Shown here piece by piece: positions 44,711 to 57,053 of a stretch of DNA of 64,000 nt (its first letter is position 1; each line of letters opens with the position of its first letter). The translations under genes and the position numbers were made by a program. Source of the stretch: Carettochelys insculpta (lineage: Eukaryota; Chordata; Testudines; Carettochelyidae); NCBI RefSeq assembly GCF_033958435.1, contig NC_134138.1, positions 23,528,598 through 23,592,597 on the forward strand. The letters run 5' to 3'. The notes beneath the pieces are model-generated. The model was not told the DNA's origin and ran no database searches. It was given only the letters and a program-made list of their open reading frames with translations.

Positions 44711-45421
44711 AGCTGTGTCTACACGTGCATGCTACTTCGAAGTAGCGGCACTAACTTCGAAATAGCGCCCGTCGTGGCTACACACGTCGGGCGCTATTTC
44801 GAAGTTAACTTCGACGTTAGGCGGCGAGACGTCGAAGTCGCTAACCTCATGAGGGGATCGGAATAGCGCCCTACTTCGACGTTCAACGTCGAAGTAGGGA
44901 CCGTGTAGACGATACGCGTCCCGCAACATCGAAATTGTGGGGTCCTCCATGGCAGCCATCAGCTGGGGGGTTGAGAGACGCTGTCTCTCCAGCCCGTGCG
45001 GGGCTCTATGGTCACCGTGTGCAGCAGCCCTTAGCCCAGGGCTTCTGGCTGCTGCTGCTGCAGCGGGGGATTCATGCTGCATGCACAGGGTCTGCAACTC
45101 GTTGTCGGCTCTGTGGATCTTGTGGTGTTTAGTGCAAGTGTGTCTGGGAGGGGCCCTTTAAGGGAGCAGCTGGCTGTTGAGTCCGCCGTGTGACCCTGTC
45201 TGCAGCTGTGCCTGGCACCCTTATTTCGATGTGTGCTACTGTGGCGTGTAGACGTTCCCTCGCTGCGCCTATTTCGATGTGGTGCTGCGCAACGTCGATG
45301 TTGAACATCGACGTTGCCAGCCCTGGAGGACGTGTAGACGTTATTCATCGAAATAGCCTATTTCGATGTTGCCACATCGAAATAGGCTACTTCGATGTAG
45401 GCTTCATGTGTAGACGTAGCC
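44711..45421 (+). mobile_element. Harbinger MITE, deletion derivative of element B family
   Basis: A 711-bp element with termini AGCTGTGTCTAC and GTAGACGTAGCC and exact CAA duplications (44708-44710 and 45422-45424). Its first ~250 bp match the left end of element B, its last ~370 bp the right end. The joint lies near 45030 and removes everything from the Myb leader to about codon 10 of the nuclease gene. The retained CTGCTGCTGCTGCTG and the complement of an ATG mark the nuclease start. Sixteen TCGA sites are present, eight in each outer part and none in the core. It lies 104 bp from element B, in the same orientation. Confidence 0.9.
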
Positions 45422-45424
45422 CAA

Positions 45425-47270
45425 ATGCCACAAAACATTCTTTATGCATACTCATATTTTTCAAGATTATTCAGTCAGGCTTTTTGACCCAGATTTTCAT
45501 ATGTCGTATTTCCAGCTGTGAACAGGTAGTAGTTTAGATTTCCACCAGGAAATGAAATGTGTTGAGCCCATAGTCTGTCATTTGAGCTTAAAATTAATTT
45601 TATCTGAGTATTTATGCTAGAAATAATTGACCTTATGAAAGTGAGTGGAAAGCAAACATAAAAGGCTCCCATACAAGGTAGAATGCAATGGGATTTTTTT
45701 TTTTAAATTCAACCCAATATTTATGGAGAATGATTTTGTATTTGCTGAGCTCTTGAGGAAAAATGTCTGTCCTAGTTACAAATACCTTAACAAGCTCATA
45801 GGTAAACTGTACAGTTTATATCACTATCAAACAACAATGAATGGTAGCATTGATAAGTCAATTAGGTCATTGTATCTTACACAACAGGAGATGATCAACA
45901 TCAATCCCAGCCTAACAAGTGTATATTATCTCCCAGGTGACACGTCACTCAATAAGGTTACAATAGCCTGCTAAGGACTCCTTTTCCTTTTCCTTTTGCA
46001 GATCTGTAATCTGGGGCATTTACCCATCTCACAGCTTTGCTGGAGTGTTTGGCTCCGCCAAGCAATATTGCTCTGAGGCTGGTGTTCTTTGTTCTCGTCC
46101 ATCTCATACGAAGACTGGAGGCCAAACCCTATTCTGATTTACACCCTGTGGAACCTCGTTTGCTTTAATGGGTTTGTGATGGATGTAAATCAGGACAGCC
46201 TTTGGTTTCAAACTTCTGATTTTATTGATCCTTTTGAGCCTATTCTTGTGAAAGGGCATGATATGTCACTTCATGCAATAACAATTAAGAAACAAAGTAA
46301 ATAAAGTTAATAATGCTGCCCGTACAGGCCACAAAATTAATACTTCTTGGAAGGAGATACCAGTTCTGGAGCCCTGAGGTGAATTAGGGGTCCCATAGGT
46401 GCCAGCTGTTAATTCTTACTACTGTCAACACAGACAAAAAGAGTTAGAGTAAAACCCCATAATTACAAACAGTGACATTTGACATAAGACAATGTCACAT
46501 TTGTCTCTTGCCTGGGTGGGCAGATGGGGCAGAACTGAAAGCAAAACAACTGGATTAACTGACAATTCCTCAGTTCTACCTTGAATCAAATTTGCCGATA
46601 CTCACGCATACAGACTTACACAAGAAAACGCCTTGCAATCGAAAGCAGTGGCATATTGGTTAGTTCACAAGTTGTCTGCCTTGAAGGCCAGTTACCTCAC
46701 AAGCAGCTGTTTATACCCTTTAACCAGATATACACAATCATGCTTGCAGTAATTACAACATAAGCCAGATCTTTTAGGTACACTGCTGGGCATAACAATT
46801 CCATAGCAGTAATCTGAAATGGCCTTAATGGAGGTGCATGAAAGAGAAAGGCAGGGATGGGTAAGTAAATGAAGTAGTAGGTAGAGAAATTTTGCAGTGG
46901 AAATGAAAGTGTGGGAGGGAGAATCTCGTTTAAGAACTGCTGGGGATGATTTTATTGTGCCTTTAAATATTTAGTCTTTAAAAATAACTGTGTCATCAAA
47001 GAAAATGAGGGGTCCCTTTAGACATCCAGGACATCAAGACTTGGTTGTAAGTTCAGGCTTTGATTCATTTCCTGCTTGGATCTGTTTTCCCTGTATCAGT
47101 TCCCCCACAAACCCAGGCCAGGTATAAGCCACTTTCTTTTAAATGCTTCTCAGGATAAATGGAAATAAAATGGATGGTGTTTGTGTCATATGTCCTCTGG
47201 GGAGTAATAATGATGTTCCTTTGTCTGGTTTTACCTGTCAGGGATGTACCAACCAATTTACAATTGCTAG
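45425..47270. other. Unassigned AT-rich sequence
   Basis: About 1.8 kb. The 109-aa frame at 45645-45974 is AT-rich and shows no family features. TGATTTACACC ... GATGTAAATCAGG near 46135-46195 forms a short inverted repeat of unclear origin. Confidence 0.55.
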
Positions 47271-47276
47271 ACAATA

Positions 47277-47356
47277 TTGACCTCCTGTGGTCTGGCAAAT
47301 TCCCTCATTTGGCAGTGGTCAGGTCCCGAGGGTGCCAGAAGAGTGAGGTTCAATCT
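47277..47356. mobile_element. Tigger-like element, right-end fragment
   Basis: GTCTGGCAAATTCCCTC, AGTGGTCAGGTCCCGAGGGT and GCCAGAAGAGTGAGGTTCAA match 61287-61356, the right end of the element at 60595. The left part is missing or unrecognisable. Confidence 0.6.
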
Positions 47357-50018
47357 ATACTAGATACGCCGAATTCCCAAATGTCCCCTGCACACATAGG
47401 CACCTGGTTTGTATAATTTTTGGTGGTGGCCAGACTGGATCCAAGCACAGAAACTGCCTTGGGCCTCATGCTATCAGACCACACCCTGGGGGCACCCCCA
47501 ACTTCAGGGAGATATGGAACCCAAGGTGGTTTGAGGGGTCGGATGGGGGCCTGGCAGTGGTAGTGGTGTGTGACCTGCCCCAGAGCTCCCCAGCTCTCAA
47601 TCCCCTTCTCCCAAAGCCCCGCCCTGCCTCTGCCTGCCCCTGCTCTATCCCCTCCCCATCCTCATTCCACCCCTTCTCTCAGGCCTTCCCACCTCTTCCC
47701 AGCATCTGCCCTCTCCTCTGAGTGCTGCTGGGAGACAGTGGAGTGAGGTGCACTGGGGTGGGTGGGGGCTGGGTTGCTCACTGCTGCTGGCCTCAGACCC
47801 TCTGCTAAACCACCAGGCTACCCTGGACCCCTTCTGAAGCACAGGGCCCTGCAAAGCAGAGGCTTACAGGGCAGTTGCCCTTGTCCATCCTATGGATGGG
47901 ATGGACCTGAACATATAAACACAGGACCCATATAACTCTCCACCTATACCTGCACAGCTAGAAAGAGAAGCACTGCAAAGCAGAGTTCCTCACTGCACAC
48001 AGGTTAGGGGCCCCTGGTTGCGATCACAATGCCTGGTTATCTCAGTCCAGTAAGGCAGGGACCTCAGTAGCTCACCCCTTTTGGGGCCCTTGGGACCCAA
48101 AGGGTAGGGTGTAGTGTTTGATCTTGTGTTTCTGTTGCGTGGGGATAGGTAAATACAATAGCTTCTCTGCTCATACTTATTTATGTATTGCGCTTGGGTC
48201 TCCTAAGCTGAGTATGATGCACCTTTCTCTGAAATTTGTTCAATAAATATGTGCCCCTTCCCCACTTCCCCATGGCAGCTGGTTGGCTCTTTTCTAGACC
48301 CACAAACAATGCATCGAAGACAAGACAACACAGTGGAATCGGAAGACAGAGAGCTGTTAATGAAAACCTAACACGTTTTGAACAGAAAGCTTCATCGCTG
48401 TTATCATGCAGGGAATTATAAATGTTTGGAACTGACAGAACCACAAGACTGGGTTTTAGGACAAAGTCAACAGAGTCCTTCAAGAAGCAATCAGGTGCTG
48501 CCCTAGAGCAAATTAGCATATTTGAAGATAGAGGCCGCAAAGGGCTAAGTGATCTTTTAGAAGATTTTGTAGGCTGTTGTGCTCTGAGAAAAGACAACTG
48601 CAATGACAGAGTGTCCAGAGATGTTCATATTTGAGCTGAACACTGTAGCTGTGACTTTCAGCTCTTAGGTTCCTATCACTGCTGCCCTTTGCATCTGACT
48701 CACTGTCTTCACACTGAATTTCATCTGGTTGTTTTGGACGGAAAAGTAAACAAAATCTAATGATAGGGGATGGGCCTGGGACTATCAGAGTGCAACGGTG
48801 TGTTAAGTCTTCACTCCAGCTTGCCTCCCAGCCTAGGCAGACAGACAAAGCCCATGGTAAAGTGGAATCAAGTTACTCCAGGGACTGCAGCATCATCCAT
48901 GACACCCTGAGATTACTGTCCTCACTGTGGGCATGGATTCTGGATCCATCTCTAGACAAGGCCTATCTGGAGCTGTAGGGAGGTATGTTTCAGCGCTGTG
49001 ACCAAACCTATGGATTACCATGCTTGAAAAGCTCAAATGCTAGATGTTACCCAGACTACCTTCCTGTGTAGTGCAAACTCCATGTTGTAGCATGCTTGGA
49101 GAAGTTGAGACAGGGCCCCATCCACTGCTGGGCCTCCAGGGGTGGGATTTATGCCCAGGCTTTGCCAAACCCTCCATGGTTACATGGGATTTCACAGTGT
49201 CACTCTGCTGTATACCCATGGCCAATTGGGAAGAGGTTTCAACTCCAGGCCTGTGGTTCCAGAAGATGGACCATCCCATCCTACTTGAGATTCTGCAGAG
49301 AATCACAGTGAGCTGTTAGCAGTAACGGGGCCATGACACTCTGTTGAACAGTTCCAATTTCTTCTAATTAAACTAAAATCTTTCACGTGGGCCATTTCAT
49401 CACACTTGTCCAGTACTGACTGACTTGGAGTGGAGGTGGGCAGGCAGAATTCCATTACATATCTGTTCACCTGAGTGAACAGAAGACCTTTTTTGCTAAT
49501 AAGCAAAACAATTAAATTAATGGAACGCTTGTTGCTGGGTTTATGGATTTTTACACTTAAAAAGAATAGCATGAAATGAGAGTGGGGGTGACTTGGTAAT
49601 TGCTGCTAGAGAAACAGGCAATTGCCCCATTACTTTTCTATTGAGCTTGTGGAAATGACAAGTAGTTTCTTAAATAGCTGTTAGCTTTTAAAGTCTCGCT
49701 TAGAAATGATTTCCTTATAAATGCACACAGCCCCACGGGTCAGACCAGAGCCTTTGTAGGATAAGCTTCAAGAGACACATAAAACTCCTCTTTGACAAAG
49801 ACACAGAGGCAACTGAAATAGCAAAGACTGGGAAGGTTAAAGGCTAATTACAAGAAGGAATCTGGCCTGCAGGCCTAAGGAGCATAGTAAAATGTGAGTG
49901 GCGAGATTAATTGGGTGAAAGACATTGTCACCTTGACATTCACAAAATCACTCAACAAAATGCACTGTCTGCTGATAATACTGTGGAAAATGCATTTGAA
50001 CTACGAAGGTAAGATACG
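47357..50018. other. Unassigned sequence, partly GC-rich
   Basis: About 2.7 kb. Positions 47430-47890 are C-rich and look like degraded GC-rich transposon filling but could not be assigned. Elsewhere short frames (48181-48848) lack domains. No gene is supported. Confidence 0.5.
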
Positions 50019-50030
50019 TCTCTTCACAAA

Positions 50031-50498
50031 ACAAAACAGCAGAAATGGAGCACTTTATCACAGACCCACTTCATCAGATCAATCTTATTTCCAATACAGA
50101 CTGATATTTATAAGTACAGAGGCCAGAAAAGAAAAAAAGTCTGTATGGAAAATGAAATTGATCTGATGTAGTGGGTCTGTCCCACAAAAGCTCATCGCTG
50201 AATAAATCATTTTCTTAGTCTTTAAAGTGCTACGTTTCTGCTGTTTTGTTTTGTTGGAGTACAGACTCACACAGCTACCTCTTGAGAACAACATGAAGTC
50301 CTGTGGCACCTTATAGACTAACAGATATTTTGGAGCATAAGCTTTTGTGGGCAAAGACCTGCTTCATCAGTGGGTCTTTGCCCAAGGAAGCTTGTGCTCC
50401 AAAATATCTGTTAGCCTATAAGGTGCCTCAAGATTTCTTGTTGTTCTCGAAGATACAGACTAACACAGCGACCTCTCTGATATGGCTACCTCTCTGTT
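50031..50498 (-). mobile_element. Foldback element, outer copy with exact 12-bp duplication
   Basis: Flanked by TCTCTTCACAAA at 50019-50030 and 50499-50510. Arms AACAAAACAGCAGAAA and complement (TTTCTGCTGTTTTGTTT), with inner blocks CAGACCCACTTCATCAGATC and complement, then the tag AGTACAGACTCACACAGCTA. Its tag region is interrupted by a second copy of the same family at 50283-50484. The loop is longer than in other copies. Confidence 0.78.
50283..50484 (-). mobile_element. Foldback element nested in a sibling
   Basis: A complete copy: arms AGTCCTGTGGCACCTTATAG and complement, the TATTTTGGAGCATAAGC block and its complement, and the tag CAGACTAACACAGCGACCTC. It sits in the tag of the outer copy and is flanked by GCTACCTCT (50274-50282 and 50485-50493), a 9-bp duplication of outer-element sequence. 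Confidence 0.78.
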
Positions 50499-50835
50499 TC
50501 TCTTCACAAAGACTATCTATCCACTCTATCTGGAGATAGGCATAACAGTTACAACTTTCAAGTAAAGAGAACCCCTAGAAGTGGGAGTTTTAAGTTTATA
50601 AATGTCCCTTCCATTAAAATGAAAAATTGTATGGCTCAAGGATTAAATATTAAAGTGATGAACTGCACCACAGTGAATAGCGAAGAGCTCGCTAGTTATA
50701 GGCCCTGCTTCAGCAAAGCATTTAAGTGCTAAACTTCAGGTACATGCTTAAGCGCTTTCTGAATCAGGGCATTAAAGAGAACTTGTGGTGCTAGCATGAA
50801 TCTAATCAACAGCTCCTTGTATTTCTAATACAGAG

Positions 50836-50945
50836 TCAGAGACTACTGCTGTGTGGCTTTGGGCAAGTCACTTCACCCCACCTCAGTTTCCCCGGATGTA
50901 AAAGAGGGATAATGAGTTGCAAACTTGACTGTGTAATGTACTTTA
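50836..50945 (+). mobile_element. MIR-like SINE core
   Basis: CTGTGTGGCTTTGGGCAAGT, CACTTCACCCCACCTCAGTT and GATGTAAAAGAGGGATAATG are in exact MIR order. This is the best preserved MIR in the window. Confidence 0.75.
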
Positions 50946-52937
50946 AGAAATAAGACCATAGCAGTTCTCTAGCAGCTAAATAGTCTCTCATATGCATAAT
51001 CATTTCAGTTGCAATCCCTTGAAGACGCATCTCCTCATTATAAAGGAGAGAGAATACATTGTGATGTTAAAGATCTATGACATTTATGGTGTGAAATCCA
51101 TTGAAGTCAGTGTGAGTGCAGGGGTGTGTGTGTGAGAGGGGTGCATCCACAACCCCCAAAATGGGCTGCCCTGACTCCTTCCCACTCTGCCCCCAGCCTG
51201 ACCTCTGGCCCCCTCCCTGACCAGCCTGGCTAGGAATTACTGGCTGGCAGCCTCAGAGGATCACCTCCCCACAACTTCCCTCATCCCTACTCCCCACTCA
51301 CCAGAGAAGTGGGGCTTAGCAGGCTGGGAGGCCAAGGTGGAGCGCCCTGTGGTGAGTGCTGGGGATGGGGGAGTGATCCCCTGAGGCTGCTGCTGCTGCC
51401 ACCCACCCCTGCTGGCCTCTGGGGCCTAGACCATTGGGATTGGGCCCAGATTGGAGCTGGTCTGCCTCCACAGCTGGGACCACTGGGGCAGCAGCTGCTG
51501 GAGCTGGGGCAGGGCCTCGGCCGCCGGGGTATGGCCACCCTCCGTTTGCCCCCCACACACATTCCCACCCCAGGAAATCCTCCCCTTTCCAGCGGGGGTG
51601 TTCAGGCTGAGCAGGGGTGGGGTTTCCTTGGAGCCAACCTGGGCTAGGGTGGAGGGATCTTCATGCTGAGCAGGGGCGGGGTGTGGTGGATCTTTGGGCC
51701 AAGTGGAGGGGTGGGATGTTCAGGCCGAGTGAGGGGGATGAGGCTGAGTGGGGGTGGGGCAATCTTCAGGCCTAGCGGGGGTGGCATGGGGGCGCTGTTC
51801 AGATGTATGAGTGTGTGTGGGGTGGGGACAAAGCAGAGGTGGCCCTGCCCCAACTCTAGCAGCTGCAGATCCAGTGGCCACGGTCTAGATCCCAGAGGCC
51901 AGCTGAGATAATTTGGCCCCAGTGTCATCCCCTCCTCCACATACACAATGTACTCTAACCCCCCAAGCCCAGCTTACTGCCCTACCTCTGATTCCCCCCA
52001 CCCCAACCCACTGCCCTAGGCCTCTCTTTATTCCTGGTGCCTTGCTCCAGGCTCCTCACATACCCCACCCCTTAGTCCAGGACCCCTGACATTCCCAGCA
52101 ACCTACCCTAACTCCTGCACCACCAACACATTGTAAGTTTCACCCTGAGTTCCTTATGCACGCCAACCCTGATTCCTGCACCTCCACGTCCCCCGCCCCC
52201 TGCCCTACCAATGCCCCCCTACACTACATGCCATCAGGAAATCCCTGGTGCATGAACAGGGCTGGGACAGCTAGGAGAACCCAGGGTACAAAGCAGCCAA
52301 GACCCTGGCACACAGGGTAGTTGGGGCCAGGAGAGGGGTAGGGCAGCAGGAACTCCATTGTGCACAGGCATGGCTGCTGGCAACAGGGATTCTGGGAGTG
52401 AGGAGCAGAGCCAGGCTGGCTGGCGAGGGAAGTGGGAGGCAGGGCCATCTGGAGAGCTAGGGGTGGGGAGAGAAGGGCAGAGCCCACTGTGTGGGGTGGG
52501 GTTTCCACATTTACAACAAAAGCACATCCACACACACCCGCAATCCCTACATACAGGCCTCGAGTTTAGCTATTGCCCTTCTTAGAGGCAGGCATTGATC
52601 CAGAGTGTGATGATGGAAAATTAAATGCTTAGCTAAGTAAAACACAATGAGGGATCACCAGTTGTCTTCTAACTTTAGAGGAGTACAAATGCCCCACTAT
52701 ATTTAAGTGGCACACAGGGCTGATGTGATCTTTCCACACAGGAGTGAATTTCACCTAAAGGGAGGAAAAGACAGAGGAGAAATTAGAAATTAGTCACCAT
52801 CTCACCCCAGTTCAGAATCCTCAGAATGAAGGTGTATGTCCAGATGATGCTAGGATAAAGATATATGTGCTGACTGACTACACAATGCATTCACAGAGAG
52901 GTGAATCAAAGATGGAGCAGCCGTCCGATGTTACCTG
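50946..52937. other. Unassigned sequence with GC-rich block
   Basis: About 2 kb. From 51150 to 52560 the DNA is GC-rich with GGGGTGGG/CCCCACCC runs and CAGCTGCTGGAGCTGGGGC-type blocks. It yields 80-110 aa frames on both strands without any domain. It resembles the GC-rich fillings of the hAT and Tigger-like elements, but no ends were identified. Confidence 0.5.
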
Positions 52938-52939
52938 TA

Positions 52940-53323
52940 CAGGTTGCACCTCCCTTATCCAGCATGCTCGGGACCTGGCTGATCCCAGACAAGAGACTTT
53001 GCCAAATATGGGGAGTTGTAGGGCTTCTGCAGACAGAAAGACCAGCAATCAGGGGCTGCTGCAGCTCTAGTCTGCAGCCTGTCTCTCCAGCCCAGGCTGC
53101 CATAGGGCCCCAGCCAGCCCCTGCACCGCTGGCTACCACGGAGCAGAAGGGGGCTTCAGCTCCCAGCCCTGCAGCAGCCTCCCACTCCCTGCTGCTGTGG
53201 GGTAAGCAGGAGCTCCTGGCTTCCAGACACCCCACCACTGCCCTGGCCCCACACTGCTGCTAGTCATGCCGGATGACAGATGTTACCAGGCAAAAGAGTA
53301 CTGGATTTCAAAGGTGCAACCTA
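52940..53323. mobile_element. Tigger-like non-autonomous element, copy 2
   Basis: A 384-bp element with ends CAGGTTGCACCTCCCTTATC and AAGGTGCAACCTA, flanked by TA (52938-52939 and 53324-53325). The blocks GCTCGGGACCTGGCTGATCC and GGGGCTGCTGCAGCTCTAG align with the copy at 11756-12321. It is shorter in the GC-rich centre and has no coding capacity. Confidence 0.75.
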
Positions 53324-53325
53324 TA

Positions 53326-56300
53326 CTTTGTGTTTTCTTCTCTTTTAGGGAGAAATAGCTTTACACTTAAATTTGTACATTAGGACCCTAAAACTTAGTT
53401 GCCTGAGTTCTACTGAGTTTTGAAGCTGCAAAGTTTATTTCTCATACCACTTATGGGATCTATATTGGAACTTGTTTAATATTCTGCAAATATGTTTTTG
53501 TGGTTTTGCTTGTCAATTGGGTTTTAATTTACTCTACTGAAGAATAATTATTGCTTTTCATTTAAATATATATGACAAGGTATTATGACTACATTACTGA
53601 AGAAATTAAATAATAGTATATTTTAAATGCCCAGAGTTTAATGTTTTAAGTAATTCTGGGAGGTTTTTTTTAAGTTTAATGTCAAGATAAAATGTAACAA
53701 GCTATTTCCAACATAAAGGAAACTGGATGGTTAAACAAACAAAGCACTACAAACAGAGGCCCTCTTATCTTATGACATCACCAACCAAATGTTCAGTCAG
53801 GTTTGTCTAAATTCAGATTTTAGAGGATTATCCAGTTTGATTTTATTTTTTCCGATTCACCCAACACTAGTAACTCTGGCTCCTAACTTAATTTGTAAGA
53901 GTAACCTCCTTGAAGGCCATCAGATTAGATCACAGGAGTGGAAGAAAAGTCGTGAAAGAGAAAAAGCAAGAGTGATCCATTGATATTGAGTAGACTTGAC
54001 AAGAATCCACTAACCTCTTCTTTCATCGCTCTCATTCTGAAGGCTGGTTTACATACAGATCTGAAAAGGACAGTCACCGAAGGTGATTTTTGGTTGACAA
54101 AGCCTTACTCGTATTCCTTCTTTTTAGCTCTACCTGCAGAGAGAAGATATAAAAATGGTAATTTTGCGAAATGGCTCTCTTCATTGTCTGTGTATATTTT
54201 GTGACTCTGGTAAAGAATGTTCCCCAGTCTTTGCTATTCCCCACTTGTGAACATGATGAAAGATCACTCAGAAGTTCTCAGTGAAGTCAGAGACAGTCAT
54301 TAATGCTGGAGGCAACAGCTGTTGAGGACTGACTTACGCTCGGGCTATTTAATCTCTTGGCCTCTCACAAGGATGATTGCTAGAAGAAGGTAAAGAAGCA
54401 CAACTAAAATCATATTGCTTTCAGCAGCTGTTGTTATTACTGAAAGCCAAGAATGGTCAAAAATGTGATGAAAGTCCTGGATTGTTATCAGCATTGGGGT
54501 GGCCGAAGCTGAGGGCTTCTCTTGGGAATAGAATTGCCTTTGTGTAATGAAACACAGTCAAGTTACTAACTCCACCAAGGCTCAGTGGCCTGGGAGTTAC
54601 AGTGAAGTGCATGTGCAATTTGGCGTTTCTAGCATTAGAAGCGTATTAAGTCAATGTACAAAATACTATTGTTTGTGAAAGGTGACCCCTGTGTTTGGTA
54701 GGGGGAACCAGGACAATGGGATGGCAAGGAAAGATAACATGAAACATTCATTAAAATAGGGGGGAAAAATGAAGGCCAAAGTACAGTGCAGCTGCACATG
54801 TCAGTTACGGGTTTAGAGAGCCTTCCTGCTCCCCCTGTGAAGCTTTGATTATCTTACACTGTACAACTACACATGAGCCCCTATCCACTCCAAGGCATTT
54901 GATTAGTTAGCCTAAGTTCCCAGCAGACACACGATTCCCAGCGGACACTCTTATACCTAAACATTTTTCACAATATGACAGCAGAGACTTTGAGAATGAA
55001 GTGTTAATATGGACTGTGTTTTCCATGGGAAAAAATAGCATATCAAATTTGTGGTCACCTAGGATTTCATAATGAGAACATGCTACGCTCTGTAGCTATG
55101 CACGTCAGTGGGAACTAAATTTGCACCCCTCTCTTTCAAAAAGCGCAGGCCACAAGAGCTAACGGACCATCTCGACTGTTTGTAGTAGAGTGTCTATGAT
55201 ATAGCCTTCAGCAGTTTCCCATCCATCCCCTACAAGGCAATGAAACACATACACGTGCCAGTTTACTAATATTATTTTAACTAAAAATATGCTAGAGATG
55301 GGCCTGAAACTTTCAGGCAACTTGAAGAGAGCTGTGTTCAGTGATCTATGGGTGGGTTGGGAATTTTGATGCCAACATTACCTCTAAAAAGAAATTAATC
55401 AAGAGAGGCAGGGACAAAAGCAAAATTATTCTAAAACGGTAGGGCTTTTTTAAATGCTCTCCACATACGGACAAATTTAGCAATCCGAGTGAAGGAACAC
55501 CATAGAGTTCAAGATCCAATGTGTTCTATAAGAAACGTTTTGCTCTACTCCCTCCTATGTGCACAGAAGCAAAGTTAACAGTACCAGACACTTACACACA
55601 CTTTTGCAGTGTAAACTAGTCTGGTAACAACTCCCTATAATCAATGGTCCCACTAATTTTTCTATCCAGGTGTGGAATAGATTTTGTTATGTGCACCAAA
55701 GCACAAGGGAATGTGCACCACCAATAGAAACATTCTGGGTGCTCTGCTAATCACCTGGGTACCTAACTCTTACCTTGGTGGACATCCAAGGGCTCAGCTT
55801 ACAGCAAACACTACTGACAACCTATTGGGATGATAATTGTGATGGCTGGCTTGGTTCAGAGGCACATGAAAGTTTGGATGCTTAAATTCAGATGGAGAAC
55901 TCATGAGAAAAAGCCTTCCCCTCACCCTCAGTTCCTGTTAGTTCCTCTCTCAGGCAAGTACCCAAACTACAAACTCAGATTTTCTCATGACATTTCAGCA
56001 CATTTGCTTTTAGGGCAAACTGGAAAGGGGAAAAACTGGGAGATACAGTAATGAAACAACTGCAGTTAGGATTCTGATTCAGATTCCAGGAAGGCCACTG
56101 AGAGTCTTACCCTGACTGCATGGCACTGCAATCTTTTGTGCCTTGGGCACTTACTGATGGTACAAATATATAGCTGTGCAAATTCTTTTCTATACCTGTC
56201 TGCCACTAATAAATTCTTCATCAGCATCAGCATCTCTTTCCCAGGGCAAAATTGAGTGGGGCTACCTTCTGTGTCTTAGCTTTGGTACCTAGATGGCCAG

Positions 56301-57002
56301 CCACTAAACTCTACACTAATGAATTGACATACATTAATTTGAGAGTTTGGGAAGGTTCTGTTTAAAAGATATTTTTTTTCTGGATAGGGAAGAAAGAACT
56401 TTGATCTAGTGAAGTAAGCACTCAGTCTTATTATTTCATTCTCCATAAACCTCCAACCCTTCCTGAACAGCTGGAAATAAATTCAGTGGACCTGACCATA
56501 AAACAAACCTATGTCCTGCTGAGATAGAATGATAAAAATAATACCTCCCATTTATTTAAGTACCGTTCAGTGCAAAGGCCCTTGAAGACATAAGTATGTG
56601 GATAACTTAACGTTCTGTTGAAATGCAGCCACCTCTGGTGCACAGCCATTCTTTGTCGTCTACAAGAACCTTAGGATGAAGCATTATCTGCTTAGAGACA
56701 AGCTTGTACTCTCCATGTAGTGGCTGTGCCAGCTGCCCCCCACCCCCAAATTCTTTGGAGGGAGGAAGGGACTGTAGCCTACTGAGGTAAGTTCCAGTTG
56801 GTTTAAGCAGTAATATGTTACCTTTGGCAAACCACTCATACCTGATGAGTATCTACAGTGTTCAGCATCTTGTCTCCAGCTTCAGCCCCACCCCATGAAC
56901 TGCATAATCCTGATTTCACGAAAAAGCCCCCATAAGAAGTGCATTACCGGGAGAAGGCAACACAGCAGCCTCATATCCAGGGACATTTTGCTACTTTCTG
57001 CA
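53326..57002. other. Unassigned AT-rich sequence
   Basis: About 3.7 kb, the longest stretch without any identified repeat. Open frames are all under 80 codons and featureless. It could contain conserved non-coding DNA, which cannot be judged from one sequence. Confidence 0.5.
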
Positions 57003-57006
57003 GCAA

Positions 57007-57053
57007 GTATAGAAGAACATAAGAACGGCCATACTTGGTCAGACCAAAGGTCC
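57007..57053 (-). repeat. Dispersed CR1-like tail, short fragment
   Basis: GAACATAAGAACGGCCATAC and TTGGTCAGACCAAAGGTCC are the reverse complement of the tail seen at 25845-25957. Only about 47 bp remain. Confidence 0.6.

Noticed and set aside
50946..52560. CpG-island promoter
   Set aside because: The block is rich in G and C but contains few CG dinucleotides and no start-site features or adjoining exon. It looks like degraded GC-rich repeat filling.
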